In this document: positions 1-5,474 of the stretch, piece after piece
How positions within the stretch are numbered: position 1 is the stretch's first letter
How the letters are laid out: the number at the start of each line of letters is the position of its first letter
Source of the DNA: Candidatus Dadabacteria bacterium
Lineage (GTDB): Bacteria; J088
Assembly (NCBI GenBank): GCA_003695505.1
Contig: RFIY01000118.1
Location: 1 to 5,474, forward strand
Length of the DNA stretch: 5,474 nucleotides
Reading direction: 5' to 3'
Program-made: the position numbers and the translations under genes
The notes under the pieces: model-generated
What the model was told of the DNA's origin: nothing
Database searches by the model: none
The model's input: only the letters and a program-made list of their open reading frames with translations

Positions 1-1448
1 CCCAGCAGCGTCGTGCCGGTGACGTGGCGGCCCGACCAGGTGAGCTGGATCGACTGGCTGTGTTCGTTCGTCTGCTGGGCGAAACGATTGAACGGATTGT
101 CGGGATCGAGGGTACGCTCGCGGTCGCCGAGAAACGTCAGTTCGTCCTGCGCGCCGAAGATGAAGGTGCGCAAGGTCAGTCGGTCGATGTTGCAGGTGTA
201 GCGAAACTGGTAGTCGCGAAACTTCGGCAGCGTACTGAAGCTGACGCCCGCGTTTTCGGGGATTACCTTGTCGAGAAACAGGTGCGCATAGCTGCTGCGC
301 GCGCCGATTTGCACGCCCCCGCAACGGCCGGCGGGTCCTTCGGCGACCGCCTCGGACAGCAGCGTGCTGATCAGCGCGCGTCCCTGCCAGCGGTCGGTGC
401 GCGGGTCGCGGATGCGCACGTTCAACACGCCGCCGATCGCGTCACCGTAGCGCACACTGAAGTTGCTGGGGTAGAGCGTGACGTCGGCGATGATATCCGT
501 TGCGATCACGCTTTTGATTGCGCCGAAGTGAAACACGAACGGTACCGGAACGCCGTCGATATAGATGACGGTGTCGCGGGCGTCGCTGCCGCGAACCAGC
601 AGATCGCCCGAAAATTCGTTGCTTTGCGCGACGCCCGGCAACTTCTGCACGACGCGAATCGCATCGTCGAAGGTGCCCGGGACACTGCGCAGCTCGCGTG
701 TGTCGAGCCGGACGCGGCTGACCTCGGTGCGCTCGTACTCCGCCTCGACGATCAGCTCGAGCGGAGAAATCGTTCGGGGTTGCAGGCGGTACTCGACAGC
801 GAGTGCTTCGTCGGGGCGCAGTTGCTCGTCGAAGCGCGCCAGTTCGAAGCCCGTTGCGGCAACGGTCACCGTGACCGCCCCGGGTGGTACGGGTAGTGCG
901 AAGCGTCCTTCCGAATCACTGGTCGTGACGGCGTCGGCGCCGGCAGCGATCTCGGCGCCGGCGATCGGGCGGCGCGAGCCTTTTTCGTAGACGACGCCCC
1001 TAAGCCATGCGACCGCCTGCTTCTGGAGCGCCGCGGGTGGCGGCGGGACCTCGATCGTGGTCTCGATCAGCGCCTGGAACGGCTCGCCATTGCGCAGCGC
1101 GGGGCGGAACCGGCTTTGTCGCAAGGCTTCGACCACGGCTGGGACAAAGGCGGGATGGTTGCTTTCCAGAACGGCGACGTCCGTGACCGTCCCGGACGTT
1201 GTCACGGCAAAGCGCAGCGTCACGACGCCGGTTACCGGTTGCGACAGGCCTTCTGGATAGACGATGTCGGCGGCAACCTCAAGCTGCGGCGGCGTCACTT
1301 CTGCCTGGACGAGCGCTGGTGCGATCAGAATGAACGCGAACAGCGGGAAAAGTCGGAGCACGCCCAGAAAGGCAACGGCCCGTCGGTGCTGGAGGTGCCA
1401 GCAGTTTGAAAGCACCACACGCAGAAAAACGTTCAAAAATTTATACAT
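1..1448 (-). CDS. TonB-dependent outer-membrane receptor with N-terminal TonB-C-like domain (partial, 3' end off window)
   Basis: Active import of a ligand across the outer membrane, powered by TonB/ExbBD, is the known role of this family; the ligand is not identifiable here. The first 482 residues are visible in one uninterrupted frame. A hydrophobic stretch at about 24-47 ends in ALVQA, a good signal-peptidase site before Glu50. Residues 50-135 match a TonB C-terminal domain: YPEG near 64, GVVTLRFAV, TSGTVTDVAVLES, SRFRPALRNGEP. Residues 148-223 look like a carboxypeptidase-regulatory-like sandwich (GVVYEKGSRRPIAGAEI, SEGRF). The plug follows at about 240-347 (VRGSDARDTVIYIDGVPVP, VRYGDAIGGVLNVRIRDPR), then early barrel strands. 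LELIVEAEYER at 230-240 may be the TonB box. The ATG at 1448 has no clear Shine-Dalgarno; a GTG at residue 30 would give a shorter signal peptide. Receptor identity is firm, the exact start less so. Confidence 0.9.
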   Translation of the reverse strand, partial: MYKFLNVFLRVVLSNCWHLQHRRAVAFLGVLRLFPLFAFILIAPALVQAEVTPPQLEVAADIVYPEGLSQPVTGVVTLRFAVTTSGTVTDVAVLESNHPAFVPAVVEALRQSRFRPALRNGEPFQALIETTIEVPPPPAALQKQAVAWLRGVVYEKGSRRPIAGAEIAAGADAVTTSDSEGRFALPVPPGAVTVTVAATGFELARFDEQLRPDEALAVEYRLQPRTISPLELIVEAEYERTEVSRVRLDTRELRSVPGTFDDAIRVVQKLPGVAQSNEFSGDLLVRGSDARDTVIYIDGVPVPFVFHFGAIKSVIATDIIADVTLYPSNFSVRYGDAIGGVLNVRIRDPRTDRWQGRALISTLLSEAVAEGPAGRCGGVQIGARSSYAHLFLDKVIPENAGVSFSTLPKFRDYQFRYTCNIDRLTLRTFIFGAQDELTFLGDRERTLDPDNPFNRFAQQTNEHSQSIQLTWSGRHVTGTTLL

Positions 1449-1457
1449 GATCGTTTT

Positions 1458-1463
1458 ATTGTA
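1458..1463 (-). promoter_or_regulatory. Possible -10 element just upstream of the receptor gene
   Basis: On the coding strand the hexamer is TACAAT, one mismatch from the sigma-70 -10 consensus TATAAT, inside a short AT-rich patch in otherwise GC-rich DNA. It ends 9 nt before the ATG at 1448, so transcription would start within a few bases of the start codon and give a nearly leaderless mRNA. That fits the missing Shine-Dalgarno. I see no good -35 hexamer 16-18 nt upstream, so this is a candidate only. Confidence 0.35.
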
Positions 1464-1524
1464 GCAGGTCGCCCGCTGCCTGGCGTGCGTTCCGGCAGGC
1501 GCTCGCTGCTTGCTTCCCGAAATC

Positions 1525-1533
1525 GGGGGGGGG
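1525..1533. repeat. Homopolymer run of nine G in the nhaD-receptor intergenic gap
   Basis: Nine consecutive G on the plus strand (C on the coding strand) lie in the 113-nt gap between the nhaD stop and the receptor start, 77 nt upstream of the receptor ATG. A short CCCG-AAAT-CGGG hairpin (1516-1527) abuts and partly uses the run. There is no T-run on the coding strand, so this is not a rho-independent terminator. Such tracts can vary in length by slippage, and are also a common place for sequencing length errors. Confidence 0.9.
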
Positions 1534-1561
1534 CCGACGGGATCGATTCGGCGATTTCCCC

Positions 1562-2905
1562 TCAAAATACAGCCGCGTTGATCCAGATGTGCACGATGAT
1601 GCTGAGTGCGTAACCCAGCAGGATCGCCGGAAGCCAGCGGAGGTGGGCAAAAAACGTGTACTTCCCTCTGGCTTGCCCCATCAGAGCGACTCCCGCTGCC
1701 GATCCAATCGACAACAGGGAACCCCCGACGCCGGCGGTCAGCGTGACAAGCAGCCACTGTCCGAGACTCATCGCGGGTTCCATCGACAACACAGCATACA
1801 TGACCGGGATGTTGTCGATGATCGATGACAGGACGCCGACAGTGACGTTCGACGGCGTCGGGCCCCACTGGCCATACATAAAGGACGATAGCTGGTGAAG
1901 GTAGCCAAATTGGGCGAGACCCCCGACCGACATGACGACGCCATAGAAAAAGAAAATCGTATCCCATTCCGCGCGCGCGATCTGACGGAACACATCGTAG
2001 GCCACCGGGCTGCCCAGATGCTTTTCACCGCTGTTCTCGTCCCGTTCGTGTGCGGCGATCGCCAAAATGTAGGCATACATCTTCAGCAGACCGAGGCCGA
2101 ATAGCATACCGAGCACCGGGGGAAGGTCGAGGATCTGGTGAAAGATCACGGCGGTCGCGACCGTGAGCAGGAACAGCAGGATCGTACCGCGTGCCCCACG
2201 TTTCATATAAATGCGTTTGGACGTGACATCGGGGTGCCCGTCCCGGATCGCAAAGTTGAGGATAAGTGCGGGTACGAGCCAGTTGACCAAAGCGGGCACG
2301 AAAAGACGGAAAAACGTGAAGAAGTCGAGCGTTCCCTGCGGTGTGACGATCTGTTTTTGCCAGACCATCAGCGTCGTGATATCACCGAACGGCGAAAACG
2401 CGCCGCCTGCGTTCGCCGCGATCACGATGTTGATCGCCGACAGGGCGATGAATCGTGGGCGTTCGGCGGCCACAGACATCACGACCGTATTCAGGAGCAG
2501 CGCGGTCGTCAGGTTGTCGAACACCGGAGAAATACAAAACGCAAGCGCGCCGGTCAGCCAGAAAAGCGCGCGAAAGCTGAATTGCTTCTCTACCAGCCAT
2601 GAGCGCAATCGCTGAAAGACGTTGCGCTCTTCCATCGCGTTGATGTAGGTCATCGCGACGATCAGGAAAAACGCCAGCTCTGCATACTCCAGAAACGTAT
2701 GGCGTGCCGCGTCCTCGACATTGTGCTGCAACAGCCCCAGGTGCGCCGCAATCGCGAGCAGGATCCAGATCACGCCGGCGGCAATCATCACCGGCTTCGA
2801 CTTGTTCAGTTCGAGTTGCTCTTCAAAGATGACAGCGACGTATGCAACGATGAAGACGACGACGGCCGTCACGGCCGTCCAGTGATCCGTAATCGCGTGC
2901 GGCAT
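1562..2905 (-). CDS. nhaD: NhaD-family Na+/H+ antiporter
   Basis: Inner-membrane secondary antiporter of the ion-transporter (IT/ArsB-NhaD) superfamily, known to expel Na+ or Li+ in exchange for H+ and so support salt and alkaline pH tolerance. The 447-residue length is usual for the family. The chain is hydrophobic throughout with a dozen or so predicted membrane segments, and a charged loop at about 284-300. Two signature pairs repeat in the two halves: FDNLTTALL (129-137) with GGAFSPFGDITTLMVWQ (167-183), then IDNIPVMYA (363-371) with GGSLLSIGSAAGVALMGQ (394-411). Asp130, Asp175 and Asp364 are the acidic residues expected to matter for ion binding (inferred from the family). The start is supported by GGAG (2913-2916), 7 nt upstream of the ATG. 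It lies 183 nt after the EthD-like gene and 113 nt before the receptor gene, so it is probably its own unit or co-transcribed with the receptor. Confidence 0.95.
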   Translation of the reverse strand: MPHAITDHWTAVTAVVVFIVAYVAVIFEEQLELNKSKPVMIAAGVIWILLAIAAHLGLLQHNVEDAARHTFLEYAELAFFLIVAMTYINAMEERNVFQRLRSWLVEKQFSFRALFWLTGALAFCISPVFDNLTTALLLNTVVMSVAAERPRFIALSAINIVIAANAGGAFSPFGDITTLMVWQKQIVTPQGTLDFFTFFRLFVPALVNWLVPALILNFAIRDGHPDVTSKRIYMKRGARGTILLFLLTVATAVIFHQILDLPPVLGMLFGLGLLKMYAYILAIAAHERDENSGEKHLGSPVAYDVFRQIARAEWDTIFFFYGVVMSVGGLAQFGYLHQLSSFMYGQWGPTPSNVTVGVLSSIIDNIPVMYAVLSMEPAMSLGQWLLVTLTAGVGGSLLSIGSAAGVALMGQARGKYTFFAHLRWLPAILLGYALSIIVHIWINAAVF

Positions 2906-3071
2906 GGCGGTGCTCCACGAAATCGGTTGAGCGTGATCGATGCTGCCTGAACATGCGGGGCGCGCTGGCAGGCCGCACCTTACAGGCGGAATGGGATGAA
3001 ATGAGCGAAGTGATGGCGTTTTGTGCCGGTTCGACGGCTGCGCCCGGTCCGGACAAACGACCGTGCAGCCA

Positions 3072-3092
3072 TTGCATGTCAGTTTACATCAA
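3072..3092. promoter_or_regulatory. Imperfect AT-rich dyad at the head of the nhaD upstream gap (possible operator)
   Basis: TTG-C-ATGT, a six-base spacer (CAGTTT), then ACAT-CAA forms a 7-bp inverted repeat with one bulged C. It overlaps the stop codon of the EthD-like gene and sits about 170 nt upstream of nhaD. It could be a protein-binding site or a weak RNA hairpin. There is no following T-run on the coding strand, so it does not look like an intrinsic terminator. I see no convincing -35/-10 pair in the rest of the 183-nt gap. Confidence 0.2.
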
Positions 3093-3838
3093 CTTTTCAG
3101 AAAGTACTCGCCGACCATCTGTGTGCGCAGCTTGAGGATGTTCAGGAACGAGAGCACAGAGGCCATCATTTTCGCCTGGTTGATGACCAGCTCGACCGGA
3201 TTTCGTGCGCCGTAGAACAGAAATGGGTTTTCGACGTGACGGCCGTCCGGCCAGGCTTCTTCGACGATGCCTTCGACCGGCGGCGCGTCAGGTGTGATCG
3301 CATCGAGGACGAGGTTGCGTACATAGCGCGCCCGCGGCTGCATCTGCTCGGATACCGGCGACTGCCGACCATACCAGCGGCGCAACCATTCGTCTTTGGA
3401 CAGTCGGCGGGGACGTTCCATCAGCGTCAGCAGCACGACACCCGGGGAGCGGGCGCCGTCCGGCCAGTCGCGCTTCTTGCCCCAACGGTTGTCGCCGTAT
3501 TGGGTGTAGACGGTTTCCTCGACGCGCCAGGCCGCCGGTCGAAACCCTGCCTCACGCAACCGCGCCAGTGCGAGGTCGGTGACCTCATTCGAAGTCGGCC
3601 ACAGGTCGAGCATGCCTGCCGGGCGGGACTCTCCTCGCCGTGGTGGCGCCGGGCAACGCACTTTGGCCGCCTGGACGTCGTGTACAAGGGCTGTCAGCCT
3701 GTCGCAGGCTGGCAGCAGCTCCGGGCCGATGCGATCGACGACCTGAAGCTCGAGCGCTTCCGGACTGCGATCGCGCTCGTCCCAGAAGACGATTTGAACC
3801 TTATCGGTTTGCGAGTTCTGCTGCGTACTGTCGGGCAT
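3089..3838 (-). CDS. EthD-like dimeric alpha/beta-barrel protein with two half-barrel repeats
   Basis: A 249-residue soluble protein with no signal peptide or membrane segment. The second half (about 132-200) resembles EthD / dimeric alpha-beta barrel domains: a strand (PGVVLLTLMERP), a helix rich in aromatic and basic residues (LSKDEWLRRWYGRQSPV), then a strand (ARYVRNLVLDAI) and a conserved-looking EGIVEEAWPD. The first half (about 13-60) has the same order: strand VQIVFWDER, helix containing ELQVVDRIGPELLPACDR, strand LTALVHDV. The protein is therefore probably an internal duplication making the barrel from one chain. EthD-type proteins accompany oxidative catabolic enzymes, but their chemistry is often undefined and no cofactor motif is visible here. 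The ATG overlaps the upstream 3-beta-HSD-like gene by 38 nt and has its own AAGAGG site. The C-terminal region (205-249) is of unknown role. Family call moderate, function unknown. Confidence 0.7.
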   Translation of the reverse strand: MPDSTQQNSQTDKVQIVFWDERDRSPEALELQVVDRIGPELLPACDRLTALVHDVQAAKVRCPAPPRRGESRPAGMLDLWPTSNEVTDLALARLREAGFRPAAWRVEETVYTQYGDNRWGKKRDWPDGARSPGVVLLTLMERPRRLSKDEWLRRWYGRQSPVSEQMQPRARYVRNLVLDAITPDAPPVEGIVEEAWPDGRHVENPFLFYGARNPVELVINQAKMMASVLSFLNILKLRTQMVGEYFLKS

Positions 3839-4865
3839 AGGGAATGACCTCTTTCATTCCGGACTCGCGGTTGACGCGCGGCGTGTAACCGAGTTCGCGC
3901 CGGGCCTTGTCGATACGGACCCAGTAGTCTTCGGTCAGCTTCCAGATCGCGCTCTTTGTCAGGTCGGGCTCGGGACCGCCCAGTTTGTGCGCCCATTCCA
4001 GTGCTCTGGCGATCGGATAGAAGGGGCGTCCGGGCAACCAGATTTTGGGGAACGGGTGGCCAAGCGCCGTGACCAGGGGCTCCGCCCAGAGCAGCTGATT
4101 GAATGGTTCGCCGTCGGTGATGAAATATGGCTGGCCGCCGGCAACATCAGGGTCGGTCGCCAGCTTCTGCGCAGCGAGGATTTCGGCATCGGCGACGTTC
4201 TGGACGTGGGAGCAATCAGTTTTCGCGGTCTTGCTGCCGACGGCGACGGCGAATTTTCCGGCCGTGACCTGTTCGACGAGGATGTTGATCATCACGGAAC
4301 GGCGGCTCGGCCCCCAGATACCGCCCGGACGGATGGCGGCGGTCCGCAGGTCGCCGATGTTGTCGCTGCCAAGCACGGCCTGCTCGGCGATGACTTTGGT
4401 TTCGGTGTACAGATCCATGTACGTCTGCGCATAGGGCTGCGATTCGTCAGCCCCGCTCAGCGGGCGATCCATGCAGACGTTGTGGCTGCTGGTGTGAACG
4501 AGCTGCTTCACACCGTGGCGGCGTGCCGCGTCGAGGATGTTCTGCGTGCCGCCGACATTGATGCCGAAGCTGAATTCGCGTACCGCCTTGCGGTAGACGC
4601 CGAGCAGGCAGATCACCGCGGCCGCGTGGAAAATCGTCTGGACGCCCTCGACCGCCCGGTTGACCGTATCGGCATCGCGGATGTCACCCTGGATCGAGAC
4701 CAGATTCGGATGGCGGAAGTCGTAGGGATTGATATCAAACGCGCGGACGTTCAGTCCGAGTTCGAGCAATCGCTGGACGAGTTCATTTCCGACGAAGCCT
4801 GAGGCGCCGGTGACAAGAACATTTGGGCCAAATTTGACGTTGGAGGAATCGACCGGAAACGTCAT
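3801..4865 (-). CDS. NAD(P)-dependent extended SDR, 3-beta-hydroxysteroid dehydrogenase/isomerase-like
   Basis: A 354-residue oxidoreductase of the extended SDR class, closest in pattern to the 3-beta-HSD / sterol-4-carboxylate 3-dehydrogenase group. It would oxidise a secondary alcohol to a ketone (or the reverse) using a nicotinamide cofactor in the cytoplasm. The Rossmann motif TGASGFVG is at 19-26, Asp44 ends strand 2 and favours NAD+, and GDIRD is at 60-64. HTSSHNV (124-130) carries the candidate catalytic Ser. YTETK (Tyr153, Lys157) is the catalytic pair. RPGGIWGP (179-186), HVQNVADA (220-227) and GGQPYFITDGEP (243-254) are typical of the family's second half. Its ATG overlaps the TGA of the upstream SDR as ATGA, with GAAAGG (4876-4881) 10 nt before it. 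The frame stays open further upstream to 5381, but that extension is antisense-like noise across the SDR gene. Substrate unknown; OleD-like or sterol-type enzymes are alternatives. Confidence 0.88.
   Translation of the reverse strand: MTFPVDSSNVKFGPNVLVTGASGFVGNELVQRLLELGLNVRAFDINPYDFRHPNLVSIQGDIRDADTVNRAVEGVQTIFHAAAVICLLGVYRKAVREFSFGINVGGTQNILDAARRHGVKQLVHTSSHNVCMDRPLSGADESQPYAQTYMDLYTETKVIAEQAVLGSDNIGDLRTAAIRPGGIWGPSRRSVMINILVEQVTAGKFAVAVGSKTAKTDCSHVQNVADAEILAAQKLATDPDVAGGQPYFITDGEPFNQLLWAEPLVTALGHPFPKIWLPGRPFYPIARALEWAHKLGGPEPDLTKSAIWKLTEDYWVRIDKARRELGYTPRVNRESGMKEVIPYARQYAAELANR
3848..3853 (-). promoter_or_regulatory. Ribosome binding site of the EthD-like gene, inside the upstream coding sequence
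   Basis: AAGAGG lies 9 nt before the ATG at 3838 and within the last codons of the 3-beta-HSD-like gene (Gly-Met-Lys-Glu-Val). It supports the overlapping start at 3838 rather than a later one, since no ATG or GTG follows soon after in that frame before the first conserved strand. Confidence 0.6.
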
Positions 4866-5474
4866 TCGCCGTATACCTTTCGAGTTGTGCGAGCAAAGAA
4901 GCGGACAGCAGCCTGGCGCGGCACCAGGCGGGAGAAAACAAAATGAACGGCCTTGTTGACCGGTCCGGCAATCGCGAGCGGCTGGCGGCCGAGCGCAGTC
5001 AGTGCCTCGCGGGCAACGTCTTCGGGATCCATCGGAAACGTCATGCGCTGGCGATCCGTGGGGGTCTGTTGTTCGAATCCGGGTGTGCGGGTCGCACCGG
5101 CAACCATGCCGAGGACATCGACGCCGTGCGGGGCGAGTTCTTCCCACAAGCCTTCTGCGAGCACCGTGTTGAAGGCCTTGGTCGCGGCGTAGGCCGCCAC
5201 GAGCGCGGATCCCTGGAATCCAGACATCGATGACATCAGAATGACACCACCCCGTTTCCGTGCAACCATCTCCGGCACGAACGTGTCGACCAATGTGACC
5301 GGGCCGCGGCAATTGACGTCGATCATCTTCTGTTTGTCGGCGGTCAGCGTCTCCAGATAGGGACCGATCACCGAATAGCACGCGTTGTAGACCAGCAGAC
5401 CGATGTCGCGGTCGCCGACGGCGGTACGAATCGCGGTGTCGAGATCGGGACGGGCCAGGTCGATCGCAACGGGA
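4862..5474 (-). CDS. Classical short-chain dehydrogenase/reductase (partial, N-terminus off window)
   Basis: The last 203 residues of an NAD(P)-dependent short-chain dehydrogenase are visible; roughly 60-70 N-terminal residues with the TGxxxGxG cofactor motif lie beyond the right edge. Counting from the first full codon, LVYNA (27-31) is the strand-4 motif, with Cys32 where NAG is usual. DVN (52-54) gives the structural Asn, Ser82 in MSSMSG and Tyr95/Lys99 in YAATK complete the catalytic set, and the Ser-Tyr spacing of 13 is normal. The GLWEELAPHGVDVLGM segment and GATRTP follow, then a basic, aromatic C-terminus (RFFARTTRKVYGE). A GTG at 5371 is not the real start because conserved SDR sequence continues upstream of it. 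It is first in the visible cluster, with a 4-nt stop/start overlap to the 3-beta-HSD-like gene, so the two are expected to be co-translated and may act on successive steps or related substrates. Confidence 0.9.
   Translation of the reverse strand, partial: PVAIDLARPDLDTAIRTAVGDRDIGLLVYNACYSVIGPYLETLTADKQKMIDVNCRGPVTLVDTFVPEMVARKRGGVILMSSMSGFQGSALVAAYAATKAFNTVLAEGLWEELAPHGVDVLGMVAGATRTPGFEQQTPTDRQRMTFPMDPEDVAREALTALGRQPLAIAGPVNKAVHFVFSRLVPRQAAVRFFARTTRKVYGE

Noticed and set aside
24-896. 290-codon open frame on the plus strand
   Set aside because: It is antisense to the TonB-dependent receptor, has no recognisable domain, and is repetitive in Arg/Ala/Asp as expected of a shadow frame in GC-rich DNA.
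1470-1505. GC-rich inverted repeats (GCCTG...CAGGC, CTGCC...GGCAG) after nhaD as a terminator
   Set aside because: Stems are only 5 bp with long loops, the alternatives exclude each other, and no T-run follows on the coding strand.
3045-3063. CGGTC...GACCG hairpin and GTCCGGAC palindrome in the nhaD upstream gap
   Set aside because: Short GC-rich symmetry is expected by chance at this base composition, and no promoter or terminator context supports it.
3023-3847. 274-codon open frame on the plus strand
   Set aside because: It mirrors the EthD-like gene. The minus-strand frame shows domain-like strand/helix patterns, a ribosome binding site and operon overlap; the plus frame shows none.
3987-4802. 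271-codon open frame on the plus strand
   Set aside because: It lies antisense inside the 3-beta-HSD-like gene, whose motifs are unambiguous.
4862-5371. SDR as a complete 169-residue gene starting at GTG 5371
   Set aside because: Conserved SDR sequence (the LVYNA strand) continues upstream in the same frame to the window edge, so the gene is cut by the edge rather than short.
4866-5381. N-terminal extension of the 3-beta-HSD-like gene by 172 codons
   Set aside because: The extension is an out-of-frame reading of the SDR gene. The Rossmann motif starts 19 residues after the ATG at 4865, which is the normal family position.

Overview
The window is GC-rich and densely coding. Five genes can be recognised, all on the minus strand, so transcription runs from the right edge to the left edge. 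The gene types (a TonB-dependent outer-membrane receptor, an NhaD-type Na+/H+ antiporter, SDR and 3-beta-HSD-like oxidoreductases) point to a Gram-negative bacterium. My best guess is a marine or environmental gammaproteobacterium or a related proteobacterium. That assignment is inferred from gene families, not from a marker gene.

Right part (5474 to 3089): a compact three-gene cluster. It starts with a short-chain dehydrogenase whose 5' end lies outside the window. Its stop overlaps the start of an extended-SDR / 3-beta-hydroxysteroid-dehydrogenase-like gene in an ATGA arrangement. That gene in turn overlaps by 38 nt the start of an EthD-like alpha/beta-barrel protein that appears to hold two copies of the half-barrel fold. 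The overlaps and embedded ribosome binding sites imply one translationally coupled operon. The family mix suggests catabolism or modification of a hydrophobic alcohol/ketone substrate (steroid, terpenoid or similar), but the substrate cannot be read from the sequence.

Middle (3088 to 1562): a 183-nt gap containing a small imperfect dyad, then a complete nhaD gene with a good ribosome binding site. NhaD exports Na+ (or Li+) in exchange for protons at the inner membrane.

Left part (1561 to 1): a 113-nt gap with a run of nine G (C on the coding strand) and a -10-like hexamer very close to the next start. Then comes the 5' part (482 residues) of a TonB-dependent receptor. This receptor has an unusual order: signal peptide, a TonB C-terminal-like domain, a carboxypeptidase-regulatory-like beta sandwich, the plug, then the beginning of the barrel. 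It runs off the left edge.

I see no RNA gene, CRISPR array, insertion sequence or convincing rho-independent terminator. The long open frames on the plus strand are antisense shadows caused by the high GC content. The most unusual items are the TonB-domain/receptor fusion and its near-leaderless start, and the tightly overlapping SDR, 3-beta-HSD-like, double-EthD operon.
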